Under the pieces are notes generated by a model. That model had not been told where the DNA came from, searched no databases, and saw only the letters and a program-made list of their open reading frames with translations. Below are positions 35,534 to 49,989 of a DNA stretch of 64,000 nucleotides, in pieces. The stretch spans positions 1,984,001 to 2,048,000 of the forward strand of contig JACAXG010000050.1 of NCBI GenBank assembly GCA_018881555.1, in the 5' to 3' direction. Both the position numbers and the translations under genes were made by a program. The first letter of the stretch is position 1. Every line of letters begins with the position of its first letter. This DNA is from Amblyornis subalaris (lineage: Eukaryota > Chordata > Aves > Passeriformes > Ptilonorhynchidae).

Positions 35534-38500
35534 GGTGGGGAGAGAGATACTCGAGCTTCCTGCACCTGCTATAAGAAATTGATGCTTTATGGAGAAGCTA
35601 AAGAGTAGATTTGAAACATTCAAACCCAATTTGACCTAATGCAAATTTTAGGCCTGAAGTTTCCTGCAAACTGGAAACTTCATCTTTCTGTCAGTTTTAC
35701 AGCAAACCTCTGAGATCTCATGTCTTAATTAGACTGCAAAAGATTATTTTCCAAAAATCACAAAGCACTCCCTTCATCTCTGTGCACTGTACCACTGCTC
35801 TTTCAGAGAACCTCAGCAAGCTAAGCGTGAACAACACGCAGCTCAGACACAGAGGCTACTGGCAGCACTACGGAGAGCACTCAAAATCTGCTCTTTACTG
35901 TGTGCACAAAGCCCACTGGAAGACACAACACACCATGTATCACTGGTTGCATACAGCACTGCAGAATATATTGCAGAATCAGCACAAGATAAGAGAGCAA
36001 CAGTAGAGAGGACAACCAACCCTGTGCAGGCAGAAGCACAAACTGCAATGCGAAAACCAGTCCTTGAAGGATTAATTGCAGCATACTTCAAACATGAACT
36101 CCAGAGCAAATAGGCGGTGTGGGTCTAGTTGGTTTATGGGGGAAAAAATAAATCCCTCTAAATCTATTGTCTGTATAACACAGTGGAAATACTGACATAT
36201 TGTCTGAAGGTAAAAGAAGCATAGGTTTTCCCTTTCAAAAGGAAATCGATTGAGCCATGAAGAAAGGATGGATTTACCCATTTCCTTAACACAGAAAGTT
36301 GGATCACTAGTGTTAGTGTTTGAAATAAAAAGCATTTCTGTGAATTTCCCCAGACTCTGGCAGTTGTGCTGAAGAACAATGAAAGATTTAATGGTGGGAA
36401 AGGAAATGCCTAGCTTGAAAAAAATACAACTTGGAATTTCATCACTGTAAATGAAAATAAGAAAATACACAAAATCATTGGCACAAATACTTTTTTCCCC
36501 CCTTCTGTATAGCTGTAAAATAGTATGACTGAAAAATGATTTATGAATAGTACATCCAGGATTTAGATACAGGTTGAGGCAGCCTCACAATCTGAAGTGA
36601 CATTCTATAGTTCCTGTGAAAGACCACTAGGATAAGCCAAAATCCCAGGCAGAGAACACACATCAACATTTGGATAGGACCTTAAATATCTGAAACTAAG
36701 TAGTTTTAGTTTCGTATAAGANGGAATCCTAATGTCAGAGCATCTTTAGAGTAACACTATGTCATCCTTGTTGGTCCAAGCAACTAAGACCTGATCTGAT
36801 AAAACATTTAATTCTAACCTTACTTTTCTTCTGATAGAGAAATTTATTTTCAAGTGAAAGTTGTCTTTTCACATTCTTTGTGCTTCTAGCAATTCGGAAG
36901 ATGATTTTGTAAAGTGTTAAAATGAAGCTGTTGCAGTTGACCTGTCTGTCAGCAGACATAAACCAAACCAAATCATTAGATTAAATCCAAATCCCCCCCC
37001 AGTGGCATCTTTGATTCCATTCAATATTTTCTTGCTCTAAGGGTATATGTGAGTGCTTTGACTGTATCGACACTTCTTTTTATTTTATTGTTTGACAGAT
37101 CTCCCAGAACTAGGTGAATTACTGAAGAGATAATACTAAAAATATTCTAGAATCATTAAAGAAGAAGTGGAATTTCTCTCCTATTCTTTTAGAAATACAT
37201 TCATACATTGCAGCTAGAGATACCAGAAATTCTAATACAGGTATACCCATTTATACCATAATTCGCAGCCACTCCTAAGTCAAGATGACATTTTCAATAT
37301 GAACTGTCAAAATAAGACAGAAAAATCGTAGTGGAAGTGATTACATTTCTAGCAATATCTTTTGGGAATTATCTTACAGCATTTCTTTCATTCCACAAGG
37401 AAAATATTTTTTCCCTTCTTCTACATTTTGCAAATCTTTAGCAAGAACTCCCAGGTAAATGGTTAAACACAAACTGGATATCAGCTAAGCTTCATTTAGC
37501 AAAATTAATGGAAGCTCTATGTTCTGCTTAATTGCCAGTAAGGCTCGGTGTCAGTGCCTCCAACTTCTACTTCATGCTACTGTATGGTCCTGTCTGATGA
37601 TAATTGACCAGTCTGCATAAGTCTTTCAATTAGTTAGGGAGATAATTAATTTCTAGAATATACNTTCGTTGCCAGGTAAATGACAAATTTTTACAAGGAA
37701 GCTTCCTAGTCCAGTTTGGTTGCAGTTTTTGAGCAAACAGTGGAAACGCTGTTACCAAGCACCTTTTACTAGCTGTTAGGTTTAACTGGCAAATGTCCTT
37801 TAAATAATTCCTGTTGTTTGATGTTCCAGCCCTTTCTGGTTTCTAGGTAAGCTGAACAAACACTGAATCCAGCACTAGAAATGTGGTTTCATGCAATTCC
37901 CTTGGGCCTGCCCTCAAGCCAGCTACAGTCAGTTGAAACAACTGTTCAGTTTTCACTGGAGAAAAGGTTCTGATCAAGATGTTGAAAGACAATGGCATTC
38001 CTTTTAAAATTCATGTTGGGTTTTTGTTTTTTTTCTCAGGAAACACGTCAATTCTCCTAGAACCATTTCAGTAGGATGTATGGGAAGTCATATACATGTA
38101 AAATAAACCAAAAACTTGAGACACTAGTGTTAATGTTGAAGAGAAACAAAAGCACATCTTTCTCAGTTTAAGAATTTTTGAGGGAGGGAACCTGTGCTAG
38201 ATATATGTATATTCTTTCTAGTTCTTCATCATTTGTGGTAGATACTTGCCTGTGTAGAGGATNAAAATAACCAGAAGACGTTTAATTTCCAAAGGAGCCA
38301 TATTTTTAGTTTATCATAAAATGACAACTGAATAATTGCAATGCTAACATTTCTTGAAACTCAAAGGCCATACAAATGACTGACCCTATCGAGAATACAT
38401 TATATATGCATGTGGTAAAGGCAATTGCAAAAGATCAAAAGACAGCATGTCTTAAGTTTAATAACCCATTTAATATTGCCTTTCAATTCCATTTCATGCT

Positions 38501-41500
38501 CAGTAAAGCAAGAATAACTGAACCTTTCACTGATGTTGGCCTCAGATGAACAGCTTTTGTTTTGAGGGCTCTGGTTGCAATGCCTTATCCTGGTTGACAA
38601 TTATGGCCTTGTAGCAAATANCAGTGATAGTGTCAGATGAACTGCTTCTGCACCGGAACATGGTGCAGTCTTTAATGGGCTGTTTTTCTTAACTAGAGTC
38701 ATACTAGCTGCTCGTGTGCATAGGGAAAAGGCATGGCATCCACTGGCTTTGTCCCTTCCCCACCACATCCCCCACCCTTCCTATAATGAAATACAGCGCC
38801 GGCAAATGGGCAAGGGGTGAAAATGTGCATGACATGCTGAGGTAAGCAAAACACAGCGCACTGTCCCATCAGAAAGGTTAATGGCAAAAAGAAGCAAGAC
38901 ATCCAAACTCATGACATGCTAAAAAGCCACTTTAAAAAGGTTAATAGCTATTGCTCCCAGTGCTTGCTTAAAGAACAAACTGTGTTGCGATCCAGTCAAC
39001 GGAGAGCAAAGAATATAAAAAGAATGAGCAATGGCTTGAATCAAAGATTACAAATTGAACTCCTACCAGAGCAGACAGCAAAAGTTTATAGTCTAGTTAT
39101 GTGCACAGTACAACATACATCTTATATTATTCATAAACAAAATAATTTTATCAGTAGATCAGGGATACTGTACAGGATTCTGTATTTTGAGTTTATCCAT
39201 ACAGCACAAGCAAAAAGATAAATCACTAATTCATCAGGAAATTCATAGGACGTGGTTTGCTATTTGCAGTGTAAACTGGCTCTAGCCATGCTACTCTAAA
39301 GTCTTTAAAGAACAGCAGGTGCCATCTTTGCTTTCACCTCCGCATAACCTACTGAGAAATCTTGTTGCACCTTGAAAAAGAAAACACGTGTCAGTAAAAG
39401 TAAGACAATGTAATATTGTAATGGCATCTCAGCCATCCAACACTATCTTTGTTATAAACAACTGGAAATGAAAATTAAAAAGACTTGGTGAAGTTTGCTA
39501 TGAACAACTACCAGAAATATGAAAAATTATTTTGTTGTAGACATGCAGCCTAGCTACAGAGTTCAGCACTTTAGAATTGTACTAGGACTTTCTACAGAGT
39601 TGACCCACATGCTTTGTAAAAAGATGAAATTCTTATGTGTCATGTGTACCTCCGCAGATTACAGTTCTGCCTTGCTTACATCAGAGATACACACAGATTC
39701 CAGAACAGTGCAAAAAAGCTGAAGCAGTCTCAGAAAATTCACCATTATCCCCTCAGATGGGTAAAAATTTGTCTTTAATTTTCATGGAATCCTCTTGTTG
39801 TACAGTTTTGGGGTTTATTTTTTAATCTCCATTACCTTCACAATAAGAGATTGTTTGACTGTATCTGTATACATTATAACACTTTCCCCCTTTTTTTGGT
39901 ACACCTTTTCCATAAATTTTGCTTCACTCCCTCCTCCTACACATTCCTTTGCACTCCTAGGACCTTCTGAGAAGACAACAGTTAATCTGACCATGCCTTC
40001 ACATTTTCCAGAATGTAGTGGTCCACTAAACCACAACAGGATAGTGCAATACTACAAATTCCGCCCAAATCAGCATGCAGACTTGTAGGTGTGATCTCTA
40101 CCAAAGGACTGTAGAGGCCAGAGAGAATCACCAGGTAAAAAAAGATGAGTGTGCACAAAGTCAGAAGGGAAAGGGAGGAGGATCATCACAACAGACAGTT
40201 ACCAAGTTAGACTTTACTATACACTCAATTACCTCTTCTCTTTGATACAATCGCCTGTGCCATGCTCTGTGCTGTGACAAATATAACACATTAAGAGGGA
40301 AACTATATTTATCAAACTGTCTTTCAAATNTGAAGTACAATATTTGGGGTAGTTAAAAAAAGGTAATCCAATAAAATCTAGTTTGGAGAACATGTAGTAA
40401 TTCATATGAAAAAAACCATGCTGTTTGAGTCTACAGCTGAAGTGGCAACTGTTTTCTTCCTGCAGTGCTACTACCGTCTGTATTAGCAGAAAACTCCAGT
40501 TCTAGGAGGGGTGCCACCTTGAAACCCTCTAAGTAGCACAGGACAGAGAGGGTTAAAAAAGCTGTTGTAATTCCATGAGGGTTTGTATGCAGATTTTTAA
40601 AATTTATCTTCATGCTATGCTGAAACCCTAATCTTTATAAATTGCTTCAAATTATGTAAGACCAACTGTCTCAACTTCTGAATAACATATAAACCACATT
40701 ATGTGGTTAAATATTAAAATACTGACTAATATGATCCTGTAACATGCTAAATATCCCTGATCTAATCTGTGCTTTTGAGAAGTGCTTGACAGTTCTTACT
40801 TCCTCTGAAGTAAAACAATCCTCCAGCTAATTTCTGTGAGAAACAGGAACATTATGAGAGGGGATTTTGCTGCCTCATTGTATGGAACCATTAATACTTT
40901 ACATCCCCTCACATTATATGGAAACTGTTTTGCAACCCCGGCTATATCAAATGTGACAGAACACCTATTATTAACACTGTCTTCCTTCTTTAGTAAATGT
41001 CTTAAACTTATCTTCTTCCGCAACCCCATCAGTATCTTCAATTTCATTAAAATGCATTTTCAATGATTTTTTTTGTACAAAACTGAATTCAACTCCTGTG
41101 CAGAGCTATTACCATCACTGCTGTGTGACTGTAGGTCTTCACATCAGGCTTTTTTTTTACATCCTCTTTGTAAAAATACAAACATGTAATTTAATGTACG
41201 GTTATGTTTTGTGAACCTTCCTATTTTCCTTCAGAAATTTACACATTTGCTGTGATACAGCTTCCACATTTGCTGTAATATATTTTTACAAGTCAACAGA
41301 TTAAACCTAAACTTCCACAATAAGATGATTGTCACTTACTTTGTAAATCAGAAAGAAAAGCTGTTAATGCTGATTATGTCAACAGGTAAAGAAAATGCAA
41401 TGCTTCAGAGAAGAAAACAAAGAGCTGAACAAGAGGGTAATTTAAAAGAACTATCTGAAATATGTAATAGCTTGAGAAATAAAGAAGTGTTTATATGTTT

Positions 41501-44500
41501 TCAGACAGAAGCATCTTCAGACTTTTAAAAGTCAGTTATAAATCCAGAAAGAAGTCAAAACTAATCCAGGCAAAGGAATTTTCATGATACTTCACAGAGA
41601 ACCAGAAATGACTGTACAACTACACACACAGTCTCAAAGGATTGCTGTTCCCATGATGAAATATTCACTGCAAAAATTGTGAATCTTGAGCAGCTATGTT
41701 GTCCACCCCTCCCAACAAGGAGCATCCATGTTTCAGATCCGAGCTGGGTACCATGCCATCCCCAGNAGGGATGGTGAGGGGGGCCCCACTCCCACCACAG
41801 GACAGCTGAGCAGCCTTCCTGGCCCTCCCCCGCCTTCCTTCTGCTGTAAAGAACACAATCCAAAAACCCAAAGAAAATAAATGGGTATAATCAATAGCAG
41901 ATGGACTTTAAAAAAAATAAAAATTACTTGCATTTTCATAAAACAATAAATTGGCTCAAAATAAATCAGGTTACTGAGGAGCATGTTTTTGGGTTTTTCA
42001 CCTAAATTGCCCACAGGAGTACTGTTTTCTTTTGGCATTATAAAACATGGTCTTTCCAACAGATCACAATCCTATGTAGCCCATTAGACCTATGTATTTT
42101 ACAATATAATTTGAAAAGAAGACAATCTATGAATTTAGAAGTTCCTGTGGACACATGTATGTGTCATCTGGTTATTTTTCCATAATAAAAATTAAATCTT
42201 ATTGCTGAAAAGGAGTCTAACTTTTCAAGAGAAAACAACTTGTTTCAAAGAGCATATGAAACGGCACAGAAACAAGCAATTACCTTTCGTCAATACCCAG
42301 AGGATACAAGACATACATTAATGTGAATGTGGCTATTTATACTGATTTCTCCGTTTTTTTCCTTGATATTTTGGTATTTCTTGGAAGTATAACATGATGC
42401 TGAGATCTTCAGGGAAAACATGCATCATCAAGCATAATTATATTGACTTATGTTTTTGGCTGGTAACAAGATTTATTAGTCTTTGAGATATAATAATGTC
42501 ATGGATTTTCTGAAGTCAATATGTCTCGTGCCAATAAATCTTGATATTGGCAAGAGAAGTCAATGCCTACTTAGGATTTTTCCAGCCACTGACAAAGCAT
42601 CCTGTTAATATCAGATCTGTGCTCATGCAATAAGCAGTTCCTCTGATACATTTTTCTGGCAATGCAGTCTGTTTTACTCAAAAAGCAAATTCATTTCCAA
42701 GTCCCATCACTTGCTTAGCTGATGATCGGCTTTCAAGCACAGAGTCAGGCAGAGAGGGGTACAAGAAGAGCTTTGCTTCTCCACTTGGAAAGGGGATGAA
42801 CGGTNCATTCTCACACTTACTTCAGTGTGATGTTTTAATGTGAAATCCCCTTGTAAAGACTCAGAAAATAAAATTTCTCTGGGTATAATGGCCAAAAATT
42901 GCAAAAGCAAATAAACGCTCTTTTTATTTGATAATAGCCAAATCTGAAACTCCCAGGGACACTTATGTTGAAGTTGTACATTTTTGTTACAATAACATTT
43001 GCTTCAACAATGCTGTACTGTCTTTCCCCAACGCCAACAGTGCTATCTTTGATGTGAACTCAAATAATGACAACGACGACAATAATTTGGAAATCTTTAT
43101 TTCTAAAGCAACTTCTCTAGCTAATTTTTTCAAACTCTAATTCACTCCTGGGTTATTCTTTCATATAACTGGTCATATCTTAAACCTAAAATTTTCTCCT
43201 GTCATCCAATTTGATGTACCTTTTCCTGAAAAAATAACCTCTTCATAAGAAGAGAATACATTTTAAAAATAAAACCCTAATCTGATTAGGAAAAAAAAAA
43301 ATCAAACTTGTCAAAACACTTCAAATATTCTAACATTGGTTTGTAATTTAATTCTGCACTTACTAATCTGTGCAACAAAATACAGTGAAAGTCAATGTCT
43401 TGATGGATCACTCATGGAAAACTGAAGTAATTACCCTCATTCTAATATTCCTATTTAAATGCATGGAAAAATGATTAGCTGAAAGTTCTTTATGGAGCAG
43501 AAATGGCATCTGCTTAATATTTATGCTAATGTGAAATACCTTTTACCCTAAAGGTTAAGGGTGATGCATGAATGAAAAATTAAAGCAAATAAAAACAACA
43601 CAAATAGAAATTCCTGCTACATAATATCACTTTAATTAATTTTTTTTTTCCTGTAGCACAAATGTGGCATTCTTTCTTGGGCATAACTTTTGCTGATATA
43701 GGCATAATTCTATGAAGGTCTCTTCTTTTATTTTTCCTTCCTCCTCCTCCTCTCCCTCCTGTTGCTGGTAATACATGTGAGATCTAAGTTGGGTTTTATC
43801 CAATACACTAAAGATGTCTGATAGTCACTTTAGGGCATATTCAAAACCACTCCTCGTATGAACCCGAGGTAAGAAATGGCTAACATTACCTGAGTACTGG
43901 TTAAATCTCTCTCTGTTCCCCATCATACAAGCCCAACAAAGGAACCAAGAACTATGCCAGCATTTTGTCTGTCCCATGTCTATCCCAGCTCATCCAAAAT
44001 CTTGCACTTCAATGAACAGTCCTGAATCAATTCACTCTCCTTTTACAGACTGTAATGAAAAAGCACAAAAATGCTAACTTAAAAACATTAAGGACCTTTC
44101 TGCCAGTCATTATAATTGGTAGGGTGTTCTCTTCTGCTCTCTTTTCCCCTTTTACCTTTTTTAATAAGCTAAATAAATGAAAAAAAAAAAAAAGTATTAA
44201 AACTGACAAAGTTTTAATAGTTAAAATAGTCAAAANGTTACAAATGGATTAAAACAGCTTCTTTAGCTTCTTTAAACATAGCCTCCCTTTAAGGGCAATA
44301 CAGTTATTCAACATAACAACAAGGTCAATTACAACTAACAAAATGGAATTACAGGCTGTGAATACTTTGCTGTGAGACCAGCATGTTTATCCTCAGGCAC
44401 AGTGAGAAAGGAACATGATCCAGCCTTAAAGGTCACTGAGTCCCAGCCTTTCGTAGTTCAGAGCTCAGGAGNAACATGGGAGGTGAGAAAAGAGACAGGT

Positions 44501-44997
44501 TACAGCTCTCAATGCAAAAATGGGCCAACACCTACTGAAAAATTTAAACAGTGATAAGGACAGCAAAATTAAGTAAGACTAAAAAAGTTTACTGAAAGAA
44601 TAATAATTTTTGAAAGCAAGTAAGTCTACTTCAGAATCCTCTTCCAGCAAATCAAATATACAGAGAAGATTGTGAACATTTTTTCATTCCTATTCTCTAT
44701 ACTGTGTTCTCAGTTTATATAAGGAATTTCATTAGAAACAAGGTGTGAGTTTTACTTTACACTACAGGAATTGACATTTTCTGTTCCAAAGCGCACAGTC
44801 AGTTTTCCTTTCGGTAACATCATATTTTTGAGAGTAGGAACTTTTTTTCCCATTTTAAAATTGTTTCAGTTTATGTGCATTTGCTTACTAAGAAAAATAA
44901 ATAAACTAAGAAAAAGCTTTTCTCCTTTTCCTCACTAGCCATTGAATTTTTTCTATTTTGAGAGAAAAGTGGGGTGACAGGTAAAAATTATCAATCA

Positions 44998-45043
44998 GAA
45001 ATTAGAATTAGATTTAGGATTAAATTAGAATTAGGAATTAGAA
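44998..45043. repeat. Imperfect short tandem repeat of TTAGAA/TTAGGA type
   Basis: The word GAATTAG or GATTTAG/GGATTAA recurs five to six times in 46 bp (for example AATTAGAATTAGATTTAGG). The units vary by one base. It lies directly upstream of a CR1 tail and is simple sequence. Confidence 0.7.
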
Positions 45044-45209
45044 AAGGATAAATTCCTACAAGACCCAACTAGAAAACCATCCCTTGGGAATTACCCTTTG
45101 CTTACACACACTGGTTGGCATTTTAAAACCTATTCTGCGTACACCATATTAATTTTGAACTTTTAACCATGTGATTTCAAATCAAATGTCCTGTAGAAGA
45201 TTTAATACT

Positions 45210-45640
45210 GAGNCATAGAATCAACAAATAATTTAGTCTGGGAACCAGTTCTGAAGGTGACTGAGCCTGACCATCTGCCAAAGCAGGGATGACTTACAAG
45301 TTTAGATAGAACTTCAAAGCTACATCAAGTTGCAAAGGGCCTTGTCCAGCAAGTTCTGAAAATCTTTAAGGGTGGAAAGATGACAACCTCCCTGGGCTTC
45401 TGTTCCAGTGCTGAACCCTCACAGGGAACACTTTTTCCTGCTTTGTATGCCCAAACAAATATTTGCTGCTACTTGTTCTTTCCCTGTGCACACCTCCAAG
45501 AGGAATCCAATTTCTTTTTCTTAAACNGTCGTCCCCCATGTTAAGTCAAAATTGCAATTATATCCCTGATTATCTTTCTCTTCCCAAGGCTTCATCTTCT
45601 TAAGTCAAGATGAGTTGGTCTGTAAATTATACTGAGAGAA
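45210..45640 (-). mobile_element. CR1 LINE 3' untranslated part
   Basis: On the plus strand the block opens with CATAGAATCAACAAATAATT, the eroded CR1 end. It continues with CTGACCATCTGCCAAAGCAG, ACAACCTCCCTGGGCTTCTG, TTCCAGTGCTGAACCCTCAC and a pyrimidine-rich portion to about 45640. This is the standard order of an avian CR1 tail in reverse orientation. It stops before the reverse-transcriptase frame. Moderately old. Confidence 0.85.
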
Positions 45641-48600
45641 GAATATTGCATAAAATTTGGGTGAGGGGAGCAAGAGTTATCCAAAGCCGGAAAAGGAAAC
45701 CATGCCAATTTTTTTTAACCAATGAGTAAGACACAATGATGAGACTACAGATTTCGTGACAAAATCAGATGACTAGGAAAAAAGCTATTAAAAGAAGCTA
45801 CTTACTGAAAGGAAAATAAAGAATTGGAAAAAAGATAGGGAGATGTGTGCAGTCCTTCAGAAAGAAACAAAAAGGCATGAAGTCTCTGTGGAGATTGTTC
45901 CTGTACATCTGATAACTAACTACTGAATTTTTACTATATACCCATGCCTAATATTTACATGACTATCAATAGCAAATTTATGAACCAGAAAAACTAGAGA
46001 AAAGTTCAGTAAAACAAAGGGTACCTAGTGGGAAACTAACAAACTGCTTAATTTATGCATGAGCATAAGCCGACAATTAAAAGGAACCAATGGAATATTT
46101 ATTACTTACTGCTCAACACCATACAGAGTTTTTAAAATACCAACACAAACATATAACTTAAGCAATCCATTGAGTGTCTTACAGGAATTAGGGAAGAAAC
46201 AACACTGGCACATAAGATAATGTTGAAGATATCATCCAAACCAGGCATTAATATTTACACATATTTACTACTAAATTATTACTTACATTTCCAGAGATTG
46301 CACTAAAGGGAAATCTCGCATAAAAATATATCAGGACATGCATTAGATCTGTTTATGATCAGTGCCCTAGAAATAACACTACCTGATAATGGCTTTTAGC
46401 TCAATGACCAGAACTCACAGCAGTTTGTAATTTTAACCATCATCATTAAGTCTCAGAGAGATTAATTGAAAAGGTTTGAGGCATAATGAATCTTAAACTA
46501 TTTTTGAAATTGCTAAAAAATAAATAAAAGGATTTGAAATCCAATGACGGAACCACGTTTGGCTGTATATGATGCTACATACAGTAGCATCTTTAAAACA
46601 GACTGTCAACAGCCAAATTTTCCCTTTAGTCTTATTTAAAAATCCAAATCCCCATCCTCATCAGAGGTCTAGCAGAAACTTGACATTAACTGAGTAAGCA
46701 AGGAGAACCTATTGAAGCTCACTAGAGACAATGAGAAAGAGATCTTGAACATTATAGGGGCATCTAATTTTGGAAAAAAAAAAAAGCAACAAACAAACCA
46801 TAAACACTCCCCCCCGCCCCCAACCACCAAACCAGCAGAAACCAAAACACAGTCCTCCCTGCCCCACCCCCCAACTATGGACTAGTTTTTATACACGCTT
46901 CTTTCTTCTAAGTTCTGCTTCTGCACATGCTTTAAGGCACTAAGTCCTTTATCAGAGCCGGTACAGTGGTTTTAAAAAACAAAACCATAAAAAATAGGAA
47001 AATCCTTCTAATCTTTTATGTCTTCATTAAAACTTCTTTCTCTTTGATTTTCTTGAATTAAGTCCAAACCACTAACAGCACATGCCAAGTTTAACCATTT
47101 ACAGTTAACTACCACTAAATTTTGTAAGGGGATCATTTTTTTTCCAATTTCTTCTTTGTTAAAATCAGGATTTTAGACGGACCTTACTATTAGGTACACC
47201 ACTGAATTTTACTATTGGAAATTAAATCCTATCATTTTTAGAAATAATGTTTAACACAGTAGAATATAAGTTACTGTAACCACAGTCCCTCTAAAATGGA
47301 AGTCACAGTTGCTAGCTGGCAGTAGTAATATGACTGAAAAATATAGCTGTGTAGAATATTAGCAAAATGGATTAATATTTTATTTGCTCAAGGAGGAAAG
47401 AATTCACACTGTAATGTGCATCCCTAAAATGGATTCCATTCAATGGGAAATACCTTCACAGTTCACATGGGAGTTTTGGTGTTCTTGAGTTATGAGAATT
47501 TATCTCACTTCCAAATCCTGGGTGTGCCCTTCAGGTCATCTCTTTCTAATCCTTCCCATTTGATGTTAGCAGGCGATAATCTCATAGATTTAATGCCGAC
47601 AGTACAGTGGTAGGTCATGTCAATCATTATACCTGTTACACAAAAGAAGTCTAAAAATCCACATCTTTAAATTTAGCTCTGCAATCTGCTAAAGTTATTA
47701 TATTTATCATAGAGTGTTTCTGTCAGCCACAGAATTATGACTGCCCTTTATCACACACATCCTACCAACAGGCAGAGTTTTGAAGGGTTAAAAAAGCTTC
47801 ATATAGGTGAGGATGTTGCTCTATGAACTGTAAAATCAGTATTGAAAGCAACTTGGCAAAGGATCTTAGGCCCTGGCTTAATTAAAGTTGAGCTTGTTGT
47901 GCAAGTAAACGACACACAGTCGGGATTTGCTCTCTGCATAATTTACACATCCCTTGCTGGCTTGCTCTCAAAGCATCAGAGACTAATTCTAAGGCAAGCC
48001 TTGCATGATTTGATTCAGAGGTCATGTCATTGGAATAAAAAGAAAGAAAAATCATTCACTGATATGTTTAGAAAAGCTTAGCTCAGAGTTTCAAAGGCCT
48101 GCACACTCTTAATTGTAGTATGCAGAAGAAAGGACATTTAGTTTGACAGTCTGCAGTAGAAGAGTTCAAGATTCTGCACACAAGTGAAAGATTTATAAGT
48201 CTCAGTTCAATAACAGAGTACTNCATATCAGAGGTTCTTGGAATGAAGTATTATAACTACTTATTTTTAAATTATTATGGTTATAGATGAGGTATTTATC
48301 TGAATGTAAATAAATTACTGCAAATGCATTTTTATATTGAAAACTGTATATATGCAAGCGTACCTTTCACATTTTGTGGGTCAAATGAGATCTCAGATTC
48401 AAATTTCTCTAGCCAAAAAAAACCGTATCATTCTATGTCCTCTTGAGCACATGTCAAACAGTTTGATGGTTTTTGGCTTTCTACCGAGAGAGTAAAGTTA
48501 TTATGCTCTCCATCTGTTGTTCCTTACACTGTTGAAGTTTGGTAACTGGCAACACTCTTAAATACACAGGGTATTTAAATACAGAGGATCTGTAAGCTAT

Positions 48601-49989
48601 CTGCACTTGCTGGCAGAGAAAAATATTTTCAAGTACTTCAAGCACAGAAGAATGAAAAAAATTGGGGTGTAAATTGATCTCATGTCATGTAAAGGAAAGT
48701 TACAAATCTGTGTTGTCATCACATTTTAGACCAGAACTATACTTCTAAATCATTTGAGAGTCAGTGGAAAATGAAGTTTCCACAAAGACTGCAAACACCT
48801 ATACTCTTTGCGTATAAAAAGAGACCAAATTCCACCTTTGATACAAAACTCAGGGGAGAAACGCAGTTGCAGTTGTATCAGGCAGTAACTCAAAGGAAAG
48901 GGGCATAGTGACAGTTTTATGGTGTTCCAAATCATTCCCACCTCTGTGACAGCTCTGGCACACTGTAGCAGAAAAGGAACAGTGAGGAAAGATTTCAACT
49001 TCAGCTCTCATTCATGCTTAGCACCACTGGTTTGCCACCTGCTGGGTTACAACTTACAGCCCAGGCCAGTGGTGCAGAAGATTTAGGAATTCTTCTTCTG
49101 CCAATAAGCATCGTCCACAATGTGGGTCAAAAATGAGCAAGGCGATACTTCACTAAAACATGGCTGGTCTCGTATTTGAAACATTAATGCATGAGGGCAA
49201 ATGTTAGNCTCTGTAAAGCACAAAGGAAAGAAAAAACCCCAACTTCCCTTTTCTTTTAAAGGTTTCAGTGCTATAAAATAGATCCTTTGAAAATATGCAA
49301 GCAAAGATGGAAGAAATATTTAAACTCAGATAAAGAACAAAGTAGTATAGCAATTTAACTGTATAAAAAGAAAGCCATAAAAGAATACACCACTGAAAAA
49401 GATTATTTTTTTCTACTACATACTGATCACAATCACACAATGAATCATGATTTATAAAACAATTTTTGCAAATAGGCTTTATGGACTGGATTGTCATGTT
49501 TTTTATATGACTTTAGAAACCTTTCANAATGACAAAACTTAATGTACAGACCTTGAGATTCCTGCGTGGTCATAAAACAATGTGATTACTCTTGTTTAAA
49601 ATGAATTAATCTCAGAAAGTCATTCTCTTCAAGATGTAAGAGATACTACTGGCATAGATCCTACTGCTCATTCTTTTGCCGTCTCTGTCGCTCATTGCTC
49701 AGATAGAATTTCTGTTTTCACACAAAGTGACTGATGTGAGCATATTCACAGGCAACTTTTATAATATATTTTTCACACAACAACAAGGTACTCTCTGGGA
49801 ACCTCATGTAGAACAAACAGCATCTTAAAGGAAAGCATCACAGAAAATGCCTCATAATATTAACTCTCACCTTGGAAAGTCTGCCTCAATACACAATAAT
49901 ATCATCATATATATTGGCACCAAATTGTGGATTATTTTTCACAAGCAATATGCTAGATCTTAATGACCAGCATATTTTGTATTTTTGCA
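45641..49989. other. Unique AT-rich non-coding DNA
   Basis: No gene is recognised. An A-run followed by an A/C-rich tract lies at 46774-46872. A segment around 47840-48080 carries a 79-codon open frame and complex composition, and may be conserved non-coding DNA. Remaining frames are short. Confidence 0.6.
46774..46872. repeat. A12 run plus A/C-rich tract with C runs
   Basis: Twelve A are followed by about 85 bp made mainly of A and C with C runs of seven and five (46809-46815, 46817-46821) and four and six (46862-46865, 46867-46872). The minus strand is correspondingly G-rich. It is a low-complexity tract of a type repeated elsewhere in the window. Confidence 0.8.

Larger units (their letters stand above)
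30791..45209. other. Long unique AT-rich non-coding stretch
   Basis: Across about 14 kb I recognise no gene, RNA gene or clear transposable element. Visible items are a 16-bp tandem duplication of AATTTTGTAAAT at about 31064-31095, an A/C-rich tract at 31660-31702, a perfect hairpin at 35504-35533, and a Gln/His-coding CAG/CAC-rich patch at 35780-36010. There is also a small GC-rich patch at 41690-41840, a repeated word ACATTTGCTGT near 41238-41275, and an A14 run at 44180-44193. Frames reach 132 codons (36072-36470, minus) without motifs. Confidence 0.6.

Noticed and set aside
36072..36470. Minus-strand frame of 132 codons
   Set aside because: Composition is that of random AT-rich DNA (many Phe, Ile, Ser). 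No motif or splice context.
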